Source: Defluviitalea saccharophila
GTDB lineage: Bacteria; Bacillota; Clostridia; Lachnospirales; Defluviitaleaceae
NCBI RefSeq assembly: GCF_038396635.1
Contig: NZ_CP121687.1
Coordinates: 2,780,592 to 2,844,591, forward strand
DNA length: 64,000 nucleotides
Direction of reading: 5' to 3'
This document shows positions 52,466-61,230 of this stretch, in pieces (within the stretch, counting starts at the first letter, position 1; each line of letters starts with the position of its first letter). A program made the translations under genes and the position numbers. The notes below the pieces were generated by a model that ran no database searches, had not been told where the DNA came from, and saw only the letters and a program-made list of their open reading frames with translations.

Positions 52466-54301
52466 GTGAAAAAGAAACCAAAATATATATGGGCAATACC
52501 GATTATTGCTCTTGTTTTAATTTTAGGGGGTTTGTTCATATATAAGCAGTCCAATATAGAAAAAATTTCATATGGTGATTTTTTAGAACAGGTAGAAGCG
52601 GGTAATGTAGAGGAAGTTACTCTTGATGGTACTGCAAAGATGCAGCTGCGCTTAAAAGACAATGAGAATAAGCTTTATATTACGGATAATCCAAGAAATC
52701 CAGAATTAAAAGAATTTCTTTTAAAGAAAGACATTCCGGTTGAGGAAGCCAGTTCTGCTGGTACAGGCAGTATTATTCAAGGAATCCTGATGCTTGGCCT
52801 ATTCTTAGTTGTGTTTAGATATGCATCGAAGAAAATAACCTCTCAAACTTCGGGTAATTTAATGGGTTTAAATGTTAAAGAGGTAGAATCTCATAAGGCA
52901 AAGCGGTTTTCCTTCTCTGATGTGGCAGGAAATGAAGAAGCAAAAGAAGAAGTTCAAGATATTATTGACTTTCTTCAGAAGCCTGAGAAATATGTGAGAT
53001 ATGGAGCCAGAATGCCAAGGGGCATTATTTTTTATGGACCTCCAGGGACGGGTAAAACCCTGATGGCAAAGGCTATTGCAGGAGAGGCGGGGGTTCCGTT
53101 CTTTTCTGTTTCAGGTTCTGACTTTGTGCAAATGTATGTGGGAGTCGGGGCAAGCCGTGTCCGAGAGCTGTTCGAAAGTGCAAGAAAAGCCGGCAAGGCA
53201 GTTATTTTTATTGATGAGATTGATGCTTTAGGCAAGAAAAGATCTGCTGGAATAGCTGGTGGAAACGATGAAAGGGATCAGACACTGAATGCGCTCTTAA
53301 CAGAAATGTCTGGTTTTAAGGACAATGAAGGTATTATTGTTATTGCGGCTACCAACAGACTGGATATTCTGGACGAGGCACTGCTAAGACCCGGACGTTT
53401 TGACCGCCATATAGAGATCGGTCTTCCGGATGTTCACGGCAGGGCTTACATCTTAAAGCTCCATGGAAAAAATAAACCCCTGTCTGACAGTGTAGATTTA
53501 AATAAATTGGCCAAACAGACAGTATATTTTAGTGGAGCGATGCTCGAGAACCTTCTTAATGAAGCAGCAATCACGGCTGCTAAAAGAAATGCCAAAAAAA
53601 TTGGCTGGGGCGATATTGATAAAGCTTTTTATAAAGTTATAGCCGGTTCTGAAAAGAAAGACAGAAGTACCATATTACAAATCGAAAGAGAAGTAACCGC
53701 TTATCACGAAGCAGGGCATGCATTGATTACAAAGCTCATTGCACCTAATAATACAGTATCTAAAGTGACTATTATTCCAAGCACCAAGGGGGCAGGGGGA
53801 TTTAGCATGAATATTCCTCCAGATAAAATGTACCATACCAAAAAGGAAATGGAAGCACAAATTATGATTAGTCTTGGAGGAAGAATCGCAGAGGAATTAA
53901 TTTTTGGGGAAAATAATATTACAACCGGGGCAAGCAACGATATTGAAAAAGCCACCAAGATCATAAAAGACTATGTGACTAAATATGGAATGAGTAAAAA
54001 AATAGGTCTTCTGAATATGGAGGTTTTGTTTAACAATGATTCTCAGGGCCATTTGGAAGAAATATTGATTTCTGAATGCAGCAGTCATATGGAGCGATTA
54101 TATTATGAAACCAAAGAGCTTATGATTGAAAACAAATACTTTTTAAATGCAATTGCTGAAGCACTCTTAGCTCAAGAAACAATTAACGAAGAGGAGCTTA
54201 ATGCAATTATGGATGGCACATTCCAGCCTAAGCAAGATACTCCTGAGCAGTTAGAATCCAATAATCCAATTAAACTTAAGCCAGTCATAGAAACTTTATA
54301 A
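52466..54301 (+). CDS. ftsH: FtsH-type membrane AAA+ zinc metalloprotease
   Basis: The protein (611 residues) has an N-terminal membrane helix, a short outer domain, a second helix near residue 110, an AAA+ domain with Walker A GPPGTGKT (191-198), the [21 protein letters not shown] second-region-of-homology block, and the zinc protease motif HEAGH near residue 410. It degrades membrane and short-lived regulatory proteins; Bacillus FtsH affects sporulation. I choose GTG 52466, seven bases after GGGGAGG. The C-terminus is shorter than the main FtsH of many Firmicutes, so it could be a paralogue. Confidence 0.92.
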   Translation: MKKKPKYIWAIPIIALVLILGGLFIYKQSNIEKISYGDFLEQVEAGNVEEVTLDGTAKMQLRLKDNENKLYITDNPRNPELKEFLLKKDIPVEEASSAGTGSIIQGILMLGLFLVVFRYASKKITSQTSGNLMGLNVKEVESHKAKRFSFSDVAGNEEAKEEVQDIIDFLQKPEKYVRYGARMPRGIIFYGPPGTGKTLMAKAIAGEAGVPFFSVSGSDFVQMYVGVGASRVRELFESARKAGKAVIFIDEIDALGKKRSAGIAGGNDERDQTLNALLTEMSGFKDNEGIIVIAATNRLDILDEALLRPGRFDRHIEIGLPDVHGRAYILKLHGKNKPLSDSVDLNKLAKQTVYFSGAMLENLLNEAAITAAKRNAKKIGWGDIDKAFYKVIAGSEKKDRSTILQIEREVTAYHEAGHALITKLIAPNNTVSKVTIIPSTKGAGGFSMNIPPDKMYHTKKEMEAQIMISLGGRIAEELIFGENNITTGASNDIEKATKIIKDYVTKYGMSKKIGLLNMEVLFNNDSQGHLEEILISECSSHMERLYYETKELMIENKYFLNAIAEALLAQETINEEELNAIMDGTFQPKQDTPEQLESNNPIKLKPVIETL

Positions 54302-54330
54302 TTAAAAAATAGATTTTTCTATTTCACTTT

Positions 54331-54370
54331 TTATTGCATAGGAGATTCGGCGGAATTTCCTATGTAATAA
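54331..54370. repeat. Dispersed palindromic repeat, copy 3 (and likely ftsH terminator)
   Basis: TTATTGCATAGGAGATTC (54331-54348) pairs with GAATTTCCTATGTAATAA (54353-54370) around GGCG; the only imperfections are two G-T wobbles. The core matches copies 1 and 2. The wobbles, on opposite-strand-complementary positions, keep the RNA stem intact. Confidence 0.75.
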
Positions 54371-54465
54371 AAAAAGCATCTTCCGGCCATACTAACCTAC
54401 AAGTCATTCTATTGGAATATTCATATTTGGACAGACATAGAAATGATGTAGGGGGTGTGGTTAAG

Positions 54466-54741
54466 ATGCACTACATAACAAGATGTGTAAAAAGAAGAAA
54501 TACAGTCAAATTGTTTTTAAACACTAAAACAAAGAAGATGGTAGAGAGCATCTATATGGTACCGGAAAATAGACTGATCAGGAGAAGGCTATTTACGGGA
54601 AATACCCTTGAAGAAGTTGCAGGCATTTATTTTGCGGTAATGAATCGATATAGTACATTGGGGTATGAAGTTGAAGAGAAAAAAGACGGAAAAGTTATTT
54701 CTATAGAATTTCAATTAAAAGAATCAAAGCATATTGTGTGA
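54466..54741 (+). CDS. Small basic protein of unknown function
   Basis: The 91-residue protein starts MHYITRCVKRRNTVKLFLN and is rich in Lys and Arg, with alternating beta-like segments and a helix (LEEVAGIYFAVMNRYSTLG). I do not recognise the family. I take the ATG at 54466, preceded by AGGGGGTG; the frame stays open upstream to 54334, but that part runs through the repeat hairpin. The G-rich ribosome binding site can pair with the C7 tract of the small RNA at 51404. Its end overlaps the convergent gene at 54724 by 18 bases. Confidence 0.65.
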   Translation: MHYITRCVKRRNTVKLFLNTKTKKMVESIYMVPENRLIRRRLFTGNTLEEVAGIYFAVMNRYSTLGYEVEEKKDGKVISIEFQLKESKHIV

Positions 54742-55023
54742 AAAACCAACAATTTTTGAGATAGGAACTTCTGCCAGTGTCAAGGGATTTATATATATGG
54801 ATATGTATTCTTCTTTTACACCCAAGAGTACTCCGGTATAGCCAGAACCTCCGTATCCTCCCCCGATTACAAAGACAGTGACGGTTTGACCGATGCATTG
54901 TTTTAGGGTTTCGGTGAAAACTAAACTGGTGTGACTATTGAAGGATGGCAGAGAGTTTTCTTGTGGGGGAGTATTTTGATTTATGTTTCTTAATAAATAA
55001 AATATGTAAAATAATTTCCACAT
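54724..55023 (-). CDS. Small protein related to the 55591 protein (coat-like)
   Basis: A 99-residue protein with IGQTVTVF, a glycine turn GGGYGGSGYTGVLLGV, and the ending VPISKIVGFSHN. The same order of motifs is found in the protein at 55591 (IGETVTIF, GSGFTGVVLSV, IPIANIVSFVHN), so the two are paralogues. The N-terminal ~40 residues (WKLFYIFYLLRNINQN) are hydrophobic then polar and unlike the relative. The fold looks like a small beta-barrel. A spore-coat or surface role is a guess from composition and setting. GAAAGGAAGGA precedes the start. Confidence 0.7.
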   Translation of the reverse strand: MWKLFYIFYLLRNINQNTPPQENSLPSFNSHTSLVFTETLKQCIGQTVTVFVIGGGYGGSGYTGVLLGVKEEYISIYINPLTLAEVPISKIVGFSHNML

Positions 55024-55053
55024 AGCATCCTTCCTTTCATTAATAATGGGTAC

Positions 55054-55072
55054 CCGGGGGCAAATCCCCCGG
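55054..55072 (-). other. GC-rich intercistronic hairpin
   Basis: CCGGGGG (55054-55060) pairs perfectly with CCCCCGG (55066-55072) around five bases. It is striking in an AT-rich genome. It has no T-run, so it may be an mRNA stabiliser or processing site between the genes at 55091 and 54724, which are read on the minus strand. Confidence 0.6.
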
Positions 55073-55090
55073 AACTGTGGATATATTTTT

Positions 55091-55477
55091 TTACTTGGCA
55101 GAGCCTTTGTGGATACTTATTCTCACTTTATCGTAGGGCTCTGTGCTGGCAGCTTTGATAGGGGAATATACGTGCATATCAAAGCTTATATGATCCGAGT
55201 CTTCGATATTTTCACCATCGTATGAAACAATATCGTACCCGACCACATTATATAATGAATAGGGTTGCAGTGTTCCTCTTTGGTCAATATAATTTAATTC
55301 AATCTTTTCTATTTTTGAATCTATGGGAGATGACCATAGGGGTCTAAACCCTACCCCTACAACTCTTCCGGCAGCTTTTAAAGAGTTATTTTGATTAGAG
55401 ATACATTGCATATGGCAACCCTTCATAACAAATTGGGTTAAAATAGATTTAAGCTTTTCAATTTCTTGAAGATTCAT
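55091..55477 (-). CDS. Hypothetical protein between two coat-like genes
   Basis: A 128-residue soluble protein, MNLQEIEKLKSILTQF at the start, with KGCHMQC near residue 20 and a beta-rich remainder (RVVGVGFRPLW, YSLYNVVGYDIVSYDG). The ending KVRISIHKGSAK is basic. I do not recognise a family. It lies on the same strand as the paralogous genes at 55591 and 54724 and probably belongs to their functional group. A G-rich AGGTGAAG ribosome binding site precedes it. Confidence 0.65.
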   Translation of the reverse strand: MNLQEIEKLKSILTQFVMKGCHMQCISNQNNSLKAAGRVVGVGFRPLWSSPIDSKIEKIELNYIDQRGTLQPYSLYNVVGYDIVSYDGENIEDSDHISFDMHVYSPIKAASTEPYDKVRISIHKGSAK

Positions 55478-55553
55478 GTTGTCTTCACCTCCAAACGGAA
55501 AACGTCATATTTTATTGTATGTCTTTGAATGATATATAGTTCCAATATATGTA

Positions 55554-55583
55554 AAAAGGTAGTTCTTCAAAGAACTACCTTTT
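55554..55583. terminator. Terminator after the glycine/tyrosine-rich gene
   Basis: AAAAGGTAGTTCTT (55554-55567) pairs perfectly with AAGAACTACCTTTT (55570-55583). It serves the minus-strand gene at 55591 and could work both ways. Confidence 0.92.
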
Positions 55584-55590
55584 AATACAA

Positions 55591-56010
55591 TTAAACGGCA
55601 TTATGAACGAAGGAAACAATATTTGCGATTGGAATATCTGTTACGGAGCCAACTGTATAAACAGGATATCCATCCCATCCACCTGCAGTTACAGCACCTA
55701 TTTCACTTGCCGGAGCAATAGGACCTAAGCCGTATCCTGTTCCATATCCGCCGGCAATACCGCAGCCGCCACCATAGGGGCCTAAGCCATAGCCAACGTT
55801 AAAGCCAGTACATGCATTACCTAAAGAACATCCAGGAGGAGGGCCTATTCTGGTAATTAATCTAACGAATACATTATTAACGCTAAGAACAACTCCTGTA
55901 AATCCTGAACCGGATTGCCCACCGCTTGATGTAAAGATTGTAACAGTTTCGCCAATATGTTCAGCCAATAAAGCAGCAAAATTTCCACTACCAATTAAAC
56001 CATCAGCCAT
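55591..56010 (-). CDS. Glycine/tyrosine-rich small protein, spore-coat-like
   Basis: A 139-residue protein with two ordered ends (LLAEHIGETVTIFTSSGG, then GSGFTGVVLSVNN; and TDIPIANIVSFVHNAV) around an insert rich in Gly, Tyr and Pro (VGYGLGPYGGGCGIAG). Its ends match the protein at 54724. Inserts of this composition are common in spore coat and exosporium proteins, and the genomic setting is spore-related, so a coat role is plausible. It is not a family I can name. AAAGGAGG precedes the ATG. Three cysteines could cross-link it. Confidence 0.72.
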   Translation of the reverse strand: MADGLIGSGNFAALLAEHIGETVTIFTSSGGQSGSGFTGVVLSVNNVFVRLITRIGPPPGCSLGNACTGFNVGYGLGPYGGGCGIAGGYGTGYGLGPIAPASEIGAVTAGGWDGYPVYTVGSVTDIPIANIVSFVHNAV

Positions 56011-56045
56011 ATAATTGCCTCCTTTCTAAAGTCGTATATGAGGTA

Positions 56046-56055
56046 AGGTCGCGAC
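56046..56055. other. 10-bp palindrome upstream of the coat-like gene
   Basis: GGTCGCGACC is a perfect palindrome between the minus-strand gene at 55591 and the amylase gene. It could be an operator, but ten bases alone are weak evidence. The rest of 56011-56186 shows no clear feature. Confidence 0.35.
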
Positions 56056-56186
56056 CTCTACTATATACTATTATTCCTGTAAAAGAAGTGTGACTGATTT
56101 GCTTGTAATTATTACAGAGTATAGAATTGATTGGAAAATATGCCATAGGCAATATCGGGCTTGTCTGAAATAAATGTAGGCATAAC

Positions 56187-56215
56187 TTGGCTTAAATCCA
56201 TCCGTATGTTATAAT
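56187..56215 (+). promoter_or_regulatory. Promoter of the GH13 gene
   Basis: TTGGCT (56187-56192), 17 bases, TATAAT (56210-56215), with a TG one base upstream giving an extended -10. The leader is about 105 bases. Confidence 0.65.
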
Positions 56216-56326
56216 CATTAAAGAGTCTTAATATTGATACTTTATTGAATAGGTTTCAGAAAGAACGAATAATATGATACTGAAAAGGTGAATCTAGGTT
56301 AACTGGATAATATGAGGAGGAAATCT

Positions 56327-58432
56327 ATGGACTTGCTTCTGAATTTCATTAAGATGAATTACACTCAGAAATTGATTACATATATGAGTACAGTGAAAGA
56401 ATACATTAATGAGAAAGCCGTATTTAGCGATGAAACGGCTAATTTTAGAGATCCTGTCGAACCAAGAAAAGATGAGCCTGTAAAGGTAAAGTTAAGAACA
56501 GCAAAAAATAATGTAGATGAAGTGTTTGTTCATTTTAAAGGACAAAAAGCGAAGATGATTAAAACCATACAGGATGAGATATTTGATTACTATGAAGGGG
56601 TCATTCCTCCCTGTGAAAGCACTACTTCATATTTTTTTGAACTTATAAAATACGGTGCATCTTTTTATTATAATAAAAAAGGCTTAGTTAAGCATGTCGA
56701 GCATGTCTACGATTTTAGAATTGTTCCAGATTTTCATACCCCGGATTGGGCAAAGGGAGCAGTGATGTATCAAATTTTCGTGGATAGATTTTATAATGGA
56801 GATCCCACCAATGATGTATTGGATAATGAATATATTTATGCAGGCAAACCCTCTGAAAAGGTAAATGATTGGTACAGATATCCTTCTGTGGATGGAATCC
56901 GTGAATTTTACGGAGGAGATCTAAAAGGAGTTATGGATAAATTATCCTACCTTAAAGAGTTGGGTGTAGAGGTTATTTATTTTAATCCTATTTTCGTATC
57001 TCCCAGCAATCATAAATATGATATTCAAGACTATGATTACGTGGACCCCCATTACGGAGTGATCATTGAGGATGGGGGAGAAGTATTGTCTGAGGGCAAG
57101 TTTAACAATAAGTATGCCACGATGTATGTTAAAAGAACTACCGATAAGAAGAATTTAATTGCAAGCAATGAATTGATGATTAAATTAATCGAGTTGGCCC
57201 ATGCTAATGGGATAAAGGTTATTTTGGACGGTGTATTCAATCACTGCGGTTCTTTTAACAAATGGATGGACAGAGAAGGCTTTTATGGAGGACAGCCAGG
57301 ATATCCAAAAGGAGCATACAGAGAAAAAGAAAGCTTTTATCATAACTATTTTCAGTGGTATGATTTTAATAATTGGCCTAATAATGACTGCTACCATACA
57401 TGGAATGGATTTGACACCCTTCCAAAGTTAAATTATGAAGGCTGCAGAGAATTGTTTGATCATATTATCAGTATTGGACGCAAATGGGTGTCCCCGCCTT
57501 ATAATGCAGATGGCTGGAGATTGGATGTTGCTGCAGAATTGGGTTACAGTAAAGAATACAATCATTATTTTTGGAGGGAATTTAGAAAAGCGGTTAAAGA
57601 AGCAAATCCTAATGCCATAATCCTGGCGGAGCATTATGGAGATTCCTATGATTGGCTTCAAGGGGATCAATGGGATACCGTTATGAATTACGATGGATTT
57701 ATGGATCCTGTCTCTTATTTTTTAACCGGTATGGAAAAGCACAGTGATCATTTTAGAGGAGATTTGCTTGGAAACGCCAAAATATTTGAAGATGCCATGA
57801 GATATCATATGGCTAGATTTAATATTCAATCCCTTCAAGTAGCTATGAACGAATTATCAAATCATGATCATTCCAGATTTTTAACGAGAACCAATCGTAC
57901 CGTTGGACGTATTCATACAAAGGGTTGTGAAGCTGCGGCTTATAATATCAATAAGGGAGTTATGAAAGCGGCAGTTGTTATTCAGATGACCTGGCCCGGG
58001 GCACCTACTATCTATTATGGAGATGAAGCTGGGGTAGTGGGATGGACGGACCCCGATAATAGAAGAACTTATCCTTGGGGAAGAGAAGATAATGAACTTC
58101 TAAGTTTTCATAAAGATATCATTAAAATTCATAAAAGCTATGAAGCCCTAAAAACTGGCTCCTTGGAATTTTTGCTTACGGATTATTGGGTGTTAAGTTA
58201 TGGCCGATGGGATAAGAATCATCGTTTTGTCGTTGTTATAAATATTGATGACAAAGAAAGAGAACTTTCCATTCCCGTATGGAGAGTGGGTGTTCATTAT
58301 ACCGATGAGATGATGAGGATACTATATGCAGATATTCACAATTATTTTACGGAAAATAAAGCTTACAAAATTAATAATGGCATTTTATCTGTAAAAATGC
58401 CTCCTTACAGCAGTATGATCTTTATGCAATAG
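56327..58432 (+). CDS. GH13 alpha-amylase family enzyme (neopullulanase/cyclomaltodextrinase-like)
   Basis: The 701-residue protein hydrolyses alpha-glucans. An N-terminal beta domain of about 120 residues is CBM34-like, followed by the catalytic barrel. The catalytic residues are D400 in GWRLDVAAE, E435 in ILAEHYGD and D514 in ELSNHDHSRF; VMYQIFVDRFYNGD opens the barrel. No signal peptide is present, so it is cytosolic and may act on glycogen or imported maltodextrins. AGGAGGAAA six bases upstream makes ATG 56327 the likely start over 56312. No other glycogen gene is near. Confidence 0.9.
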   Translation: MDLLLNFIKMNYTQKLITYMSTVKEYINEKAVFSDETANFRDPVEPRKDEPVKVKLRTAKNNVDEVFVHFKGQKAKMIKTIQDEIFDYYEGVIPPCESTTSYFFELIKYGASFYYNKKGLVKHVEHVYDFRIVPDFHTPDWAKGAVMYQIFVDRFYNGDPTNDVLDNEYIYAGKPSEKVNDWYRYPSVDGIREFYGGDLKGVMDKLSYLKELGVEVIYFNPIFVSPSNHKYDIQDYDYVDPHYGVIIEDGGEVLSEGKFNNKYATMYVKRTTDKKNLIASNELMIKLIELAHANGIKVILDGVFNHCGSFNKWMDREGFYGGQPGYPKGAYREKESFYHNYFQWYDFNNWPNNDCYHTWNGFDTLPKLNYEGCRELFDHIISIGRKWVSPPYNADGWRLDVAAELGYSKEYNHYFWREFRKAVKEANPNAIILAEHYGDSYDWLQGDQWDTVMNYDGFMDPVSYFLTGMEKHSDHFRGDLLGNAKIFEDAMRYHMARFNIQSLQVAMNELSNHDHSRFLTRTNRTVGRIHTKGCEAAAYNINKGVMKAAVVIQMTWPGAPTIYYGDEAGVVGWTDPDNRRTYPWGREDNELLSFHKDIIKIHKSYEALKTGSLEFLLTDYWVLSYGRWDKNHRFVVVINIDDKERELSIPVWRVGVHYTDEMMRILYADIHNYFTENKAYKINNGILSVKMPPYSSMIFMQ

Positions 58433-58452
58433 GGGCGAATAATCTTCGCCCC
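58432..58452 (+). terminator. Hairpin after the GH13 gene
   Basis: GGGGCGAA (58432-58439) pairs with TTCGCCCC (58445-58452) and overlaps the stop codon. The T-run is poor, so it may be a weak terminator. Confidence 0.6.
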
Positions 58453-58472
58453 AGTCTGTTTAAAGATGGAAC

Positions 58473-58501
58473 TTGACAATCTTTTAATTATATTATACGA
58501 T
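58473..58501 (+). promoter_or_regulatory. Promoter of tRNA-Ser
   Basis: TTGACA (58473-58478) and TACGAT (58496-58501) are 17 bases apart, about 25 bases before the tRNA. Confidence 0.65.
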
Positions 58502-58526
58502 ATATATCGCATTTATATTTAAATTT

Positions 58527-58614
58527 GGAGGAGTATCGAAGTGGTCATAACGAGAACGACTCGAAATCGTTTGACGGCTTAAACCGTCCGTGGGTTCGAA
58601 TCCCACCTCCTCCG
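58527..58614 (+). tRNA. tRNA-Ser (anticodon CGA)
   Basis: GGAGGAG and CTCCTCC form the acceptor stem. A long variable arm (GACGGCTTAAACCGTC) marks a class II tRNA, and the anticodon loop CTCGAAA gives CGA, reading UCG. The T arm is GGGTTCGAATCCC. No CCA is encoded; a T-run follows at once and may end transcription. Confidence 0.95.
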
Positions 58615-58744
58615 TTTTTTATTTATGTATAAATAATTAAAAAACGACATAAAATAACCCAAGATAAACAAGAATTTGACTTTAAACAAAGTTATACATA
58701 GAGCGGAAATGAACTAAAGAGATCATAATGAAAGGAGAATCGGT

Positions 58745-59158
58745 ATGCAGTGCAAATGGAAAAGAAATCTCCCGATGGATATGGATGAACTAAGAGAAAT
58801 GATATCCAAGCTATCAGCCAGAAGAAGTAAAAAGCGCATCATTGCTTGTATTTTTCTCGGAATCGCTGTAATAGCTGCCATTGGTGGAGCAGTATGGTAC
58901 GTACTTCAAAGAAATAAAGATAATGACGATGATTATGATGATTATGACGATTTCGATGATGACTATGAGGAATACGATTCGGATGAAGACTGCAATTGTA
59001 CAAATGTTGTAAAAGAAGAAATTGCTGAAATTGAAAAAGAAAAATTAGCGGAAGAATTAGAAGAAGCAATGCAAACAGAATTAAAAGACGGAGATCAAAA
59101 CGAAGAAACCCAAAATGTAGAAAATCAAAATGAAGAAGAGGACAGTGACATAAACTAA
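58745..59158 (+). CDS. Small acidic single-pass membrane protein
   Basis: A 137-residue protein with a basic N-terminal helix (LSARRSKKR), one membrane helix near residues 34-53 (IIACIFLGIAVIAAIGGAVW), and a tail dominated by Asp, Glu and Tyr (DDDYDDYDDFDDDYEEYDSD) and later Glu/Gln/Asn. A lone CNC lies at about residue 79. The positive-inside rule suggests the tail is external. I do not recognise a family. AAGGAGAATC precedes the ATG, and a hairpin terminator follows. Confidence 0.72.
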   Translation: MQCKWKRNLPMDMDELREMISKLSARRSKKRIIACIFLGIAVIAAIGGAVWYVLQRNKDNDDDYDDYDDFDDDYEEYDSDEDCNCTNVVKEEIAEIEKEKLAEELEEAMQTELKDGDQNEETQNVENQNEEEDSDIN

Positions 59159-59182
59159 AAAGACATCTACGGATGTCTTTTT
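59157..59182 (+). terminator. Terminator after the acidic membrane protein gene
   Basis: AAAAGACATC pairs with GATGTCTTTT around TACG, then further Ts. Confidence 0.9.
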
Positions 59183-59234
59183 TACTGCAAAAAATTTTTT
59201 AAAGAGGTATAATGTAGTTAAAGGGGTGATCAAT

Positions 59235-61205
59235 ATGAATCAACAAGCAGCAGATAATGCTTTTCAACATGCATGTAAATTGGGTAAAGCGAGTTATTCA
59301 GAAAATGTTTCAAAGGGGATTTCTGGTTATCTGCCTTCATTAGACGGACTAGTTAAAAACTCAGATATTGCATCGGAAATTAATCTGGGAATCGTTGAAA
59401 TTCCTCTAAAGAAGATTATTGGTACATACTCTCATTCCAGAAGTATTGCTTTTGCAAATAATTTTATGCCGCTGATATCGGGAGAGTCAGAGTTTAAAGC
59501 CAAGTGGACTTCCCTTTATGCTGCCCATATGGAAGAAGGAATCAGAGACCCTATTAAAGTCTATGAATATTTGAATTGGTTTTATGTTGTTGAAGGAAAT
59601 AAACGAGTGAGCGTTTTAAAATATTGTGATGCCTATGGAATACCTGCTGCTGTAACCCGTTTAATTCCTAAGAAAGACGAGTCAGACCCTGTTATTAAAA
59701 TATACTATGAATTTCTTGAATTCAACAAACAAACGGGAATCAACTCCATTTGGTTTTCAAAAGAAAACGGTTTTATCGAACTGGGGAAATATCTTCAACA
59801 ATATACTCCTAATTTAACGGTTTATTCGGATAAGTATAAGCATTTTATGGGGAATATTTATCGACCCTTTAGAGAAATCTATCATAAATTAGGAGGAGAT
59901 AAACTTACCATCACAACTGGGGACGCTTTATTGGAGTATATTAAGGTCTACGGTCTTCCGAATGAAATCAGCGAGGAAGTATTAAGGAATCGCGTTAAAA
60001 AGTTTATGACAGAATTGGAAGCCTTATCAGAAAATCAATCGATTGAAGTTAGAACGGATTCGATGGAAGTCCCTAAAAAGAATGTGATTTCTTCTCTTAC
60101 AACTCTAATGACAGCAAAGAAAAATCTTAAAGTAGCTTTCGTATATGCCAAAACAATTAAAACCTCCGGCTGGACCTATGCCCATAATTTAGGAAGGCTT
60201 CATGTGGAAAATGTATTGAAAGATCAAATTACAACTACCTATATAGAAAATGTTCCTGAAAGCAATGAAGCTTATGGGTATCTTAAGGAGCTGGCTAAAG
60301 ATGACTTCGATATTATATTTACCACCAGTCCGACCTATATTACACCTACTTTAAAGGCGGCACTGGAATTCCCGAACGTTAAATTTTTAAACTGCTCCGA
60401 GACCCATTCTTTTAGACATGTAAGCACGTATTTTGGACGTATACATGAGCCAAGATTTTTAACAGGCATTATTGCCGGTTCTTTAACTAAAACAAATATA
60501 ATCGGTTATGTAGCCACATATCCTATTCCTGAAGTAATTACAGGAATCAATGCCTTTGCCTTAGGAGCACGAATGGTTAATCCCTATGCGAAGGTCAAAG
60601 TCGAATGGACGAATAAATGGGATCAACCGGACAAAGCTAAAAATCTTGGGATCGCATTAAACAATGCCGGTGCAGACATCATTGCCCATGACGATTTGCC
60701 TATACCAGGGGAAGAATCAAAAGAATACGGGGTATATTCTTTAAAATATACCAATGATGGCGGAAAGAACTTATCTCAGGTACATTTTGCCCTGCCTATT
60801 TGGAACTGGGGAATATTTTATGAAAAACTGCTTAGAAATATTTTAAGCGGTACGTGGAAGATCGTATTCGATGTATTAAATTCCAACCCTAAACTGGTTA
60901 ACTTCTGGTGGGGAATGGATACGGGTATGGTAGATATCATTTATTCAAAAACCCATGTCCCTTTACAAACTCAGAATTTAGTTGAATTAATGAAGAAAAT
61001 GATTATCCAAAATGAATATCATCCTTTTACTGGTCCTATTTACGATCAAAATGGGACTTTGCGTATACCCAAAGATGAAGCGGCAAGCTATGAGCAGATT
61101 CTATCTATGAATTGGTTTGTTGACGGAGTAGAAGGTGAAATACCTAAATTAGATGAAGAACGCCTCAGTGATCCATTAACAGAAATGCTTGGAATCAAAC
61201 AATAA
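59235..61205 (+). CDS. ParB-like/BMP-family fusion protein
   Basis: The protein has 656 residues. Residues ~50-165 look like a ParB/sulfiredoxin-type domain: LGIVEIPLKKIIGTYSHSR, then YVVEGNKRVSVLKYCDAYG and IPAAVTRLIP, in the order of ParB N-terminal domains (EGNKR standing for the G-x-R-R box). A helical linker follows to ~290. Residues ~300-600 are a PnrA/BMP-type periplasmic-binding fold (LKVAFVYAKTIKTSGWTYAH, IIFTTSPTYI, GYVATYPIPEVITGINAFALGAR), which binds nucleosides in lipoprotein relatives. There is no signal peptide or lipobox, so it is cytosolic. A nucleoside-sensing regulator is conceivable. AAGGGGTG fixes ATG 59235. Confidence 0.75.
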   Translation: MNQQAADNAFQHACKLGKASYSENVSKGISGYLPSLDGLVKNSDIASEINLGIVEIPLKKIIGTYSHSRSIAFANNFMPLISGESEFKAKWTSLYAAHMEEGIRDPIKVYEYLNWFYVVEGNKRVSVLKYCDAYGIPAAVTRLIPKKDESDPVIKIYYEFLEFNKQTGINSIWFSKENGFIELGKYLQQYTPNLTVYSDKYKHFMGNIYRPFREIYHKLGGDKLTITTGDALLEYIKVYGLPNEISEEVLRNRVKKFMTELEALSENQSIEVRTDSMEVPKKNVISSLTTLMTAKKNLKVAFVYAKTIKTSGWTYAHNLGRLHVENVLKDQITTTYIENVPESNEAYGYLKELAKDDFDIIFTTSPTYITPTLKAALEFPNVKFLNCSETHSFRHVSTYFGRIHEPRFLTGIIAGSLTKTNIIGYVATYPIPEVITGINAFALGARMVNPYAKVKVEWTNKWDQPDKAKNLGIALNNAGADIIAHDDLPIPGEESKEYGVYSLKYTNDGGKNLSQVHFALPIWNWGIFYEKLLRNILSGTWKIVFDVLNSNPKLVNFWWGMDTGMVDIIYSKTHVPLQTQNLVELMKKMIIQNEYHPFTGPIYDQNGTLRIPKDEAASYEQILSMNWFVDGVEGEIPKLDEERLSDPLTEMLGIKQ

Positions 61206-61230
61206 AAAATCCCTGTTAAGGGATTTTTTT
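61205..61230. terminator. Bidirectional terminator
   Basis: AAAAATCCCT pairs with AGGGATTTTT around GTTA, between the fusion gene and the convergent phosphoesterase gene. Confidence 0.9.
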
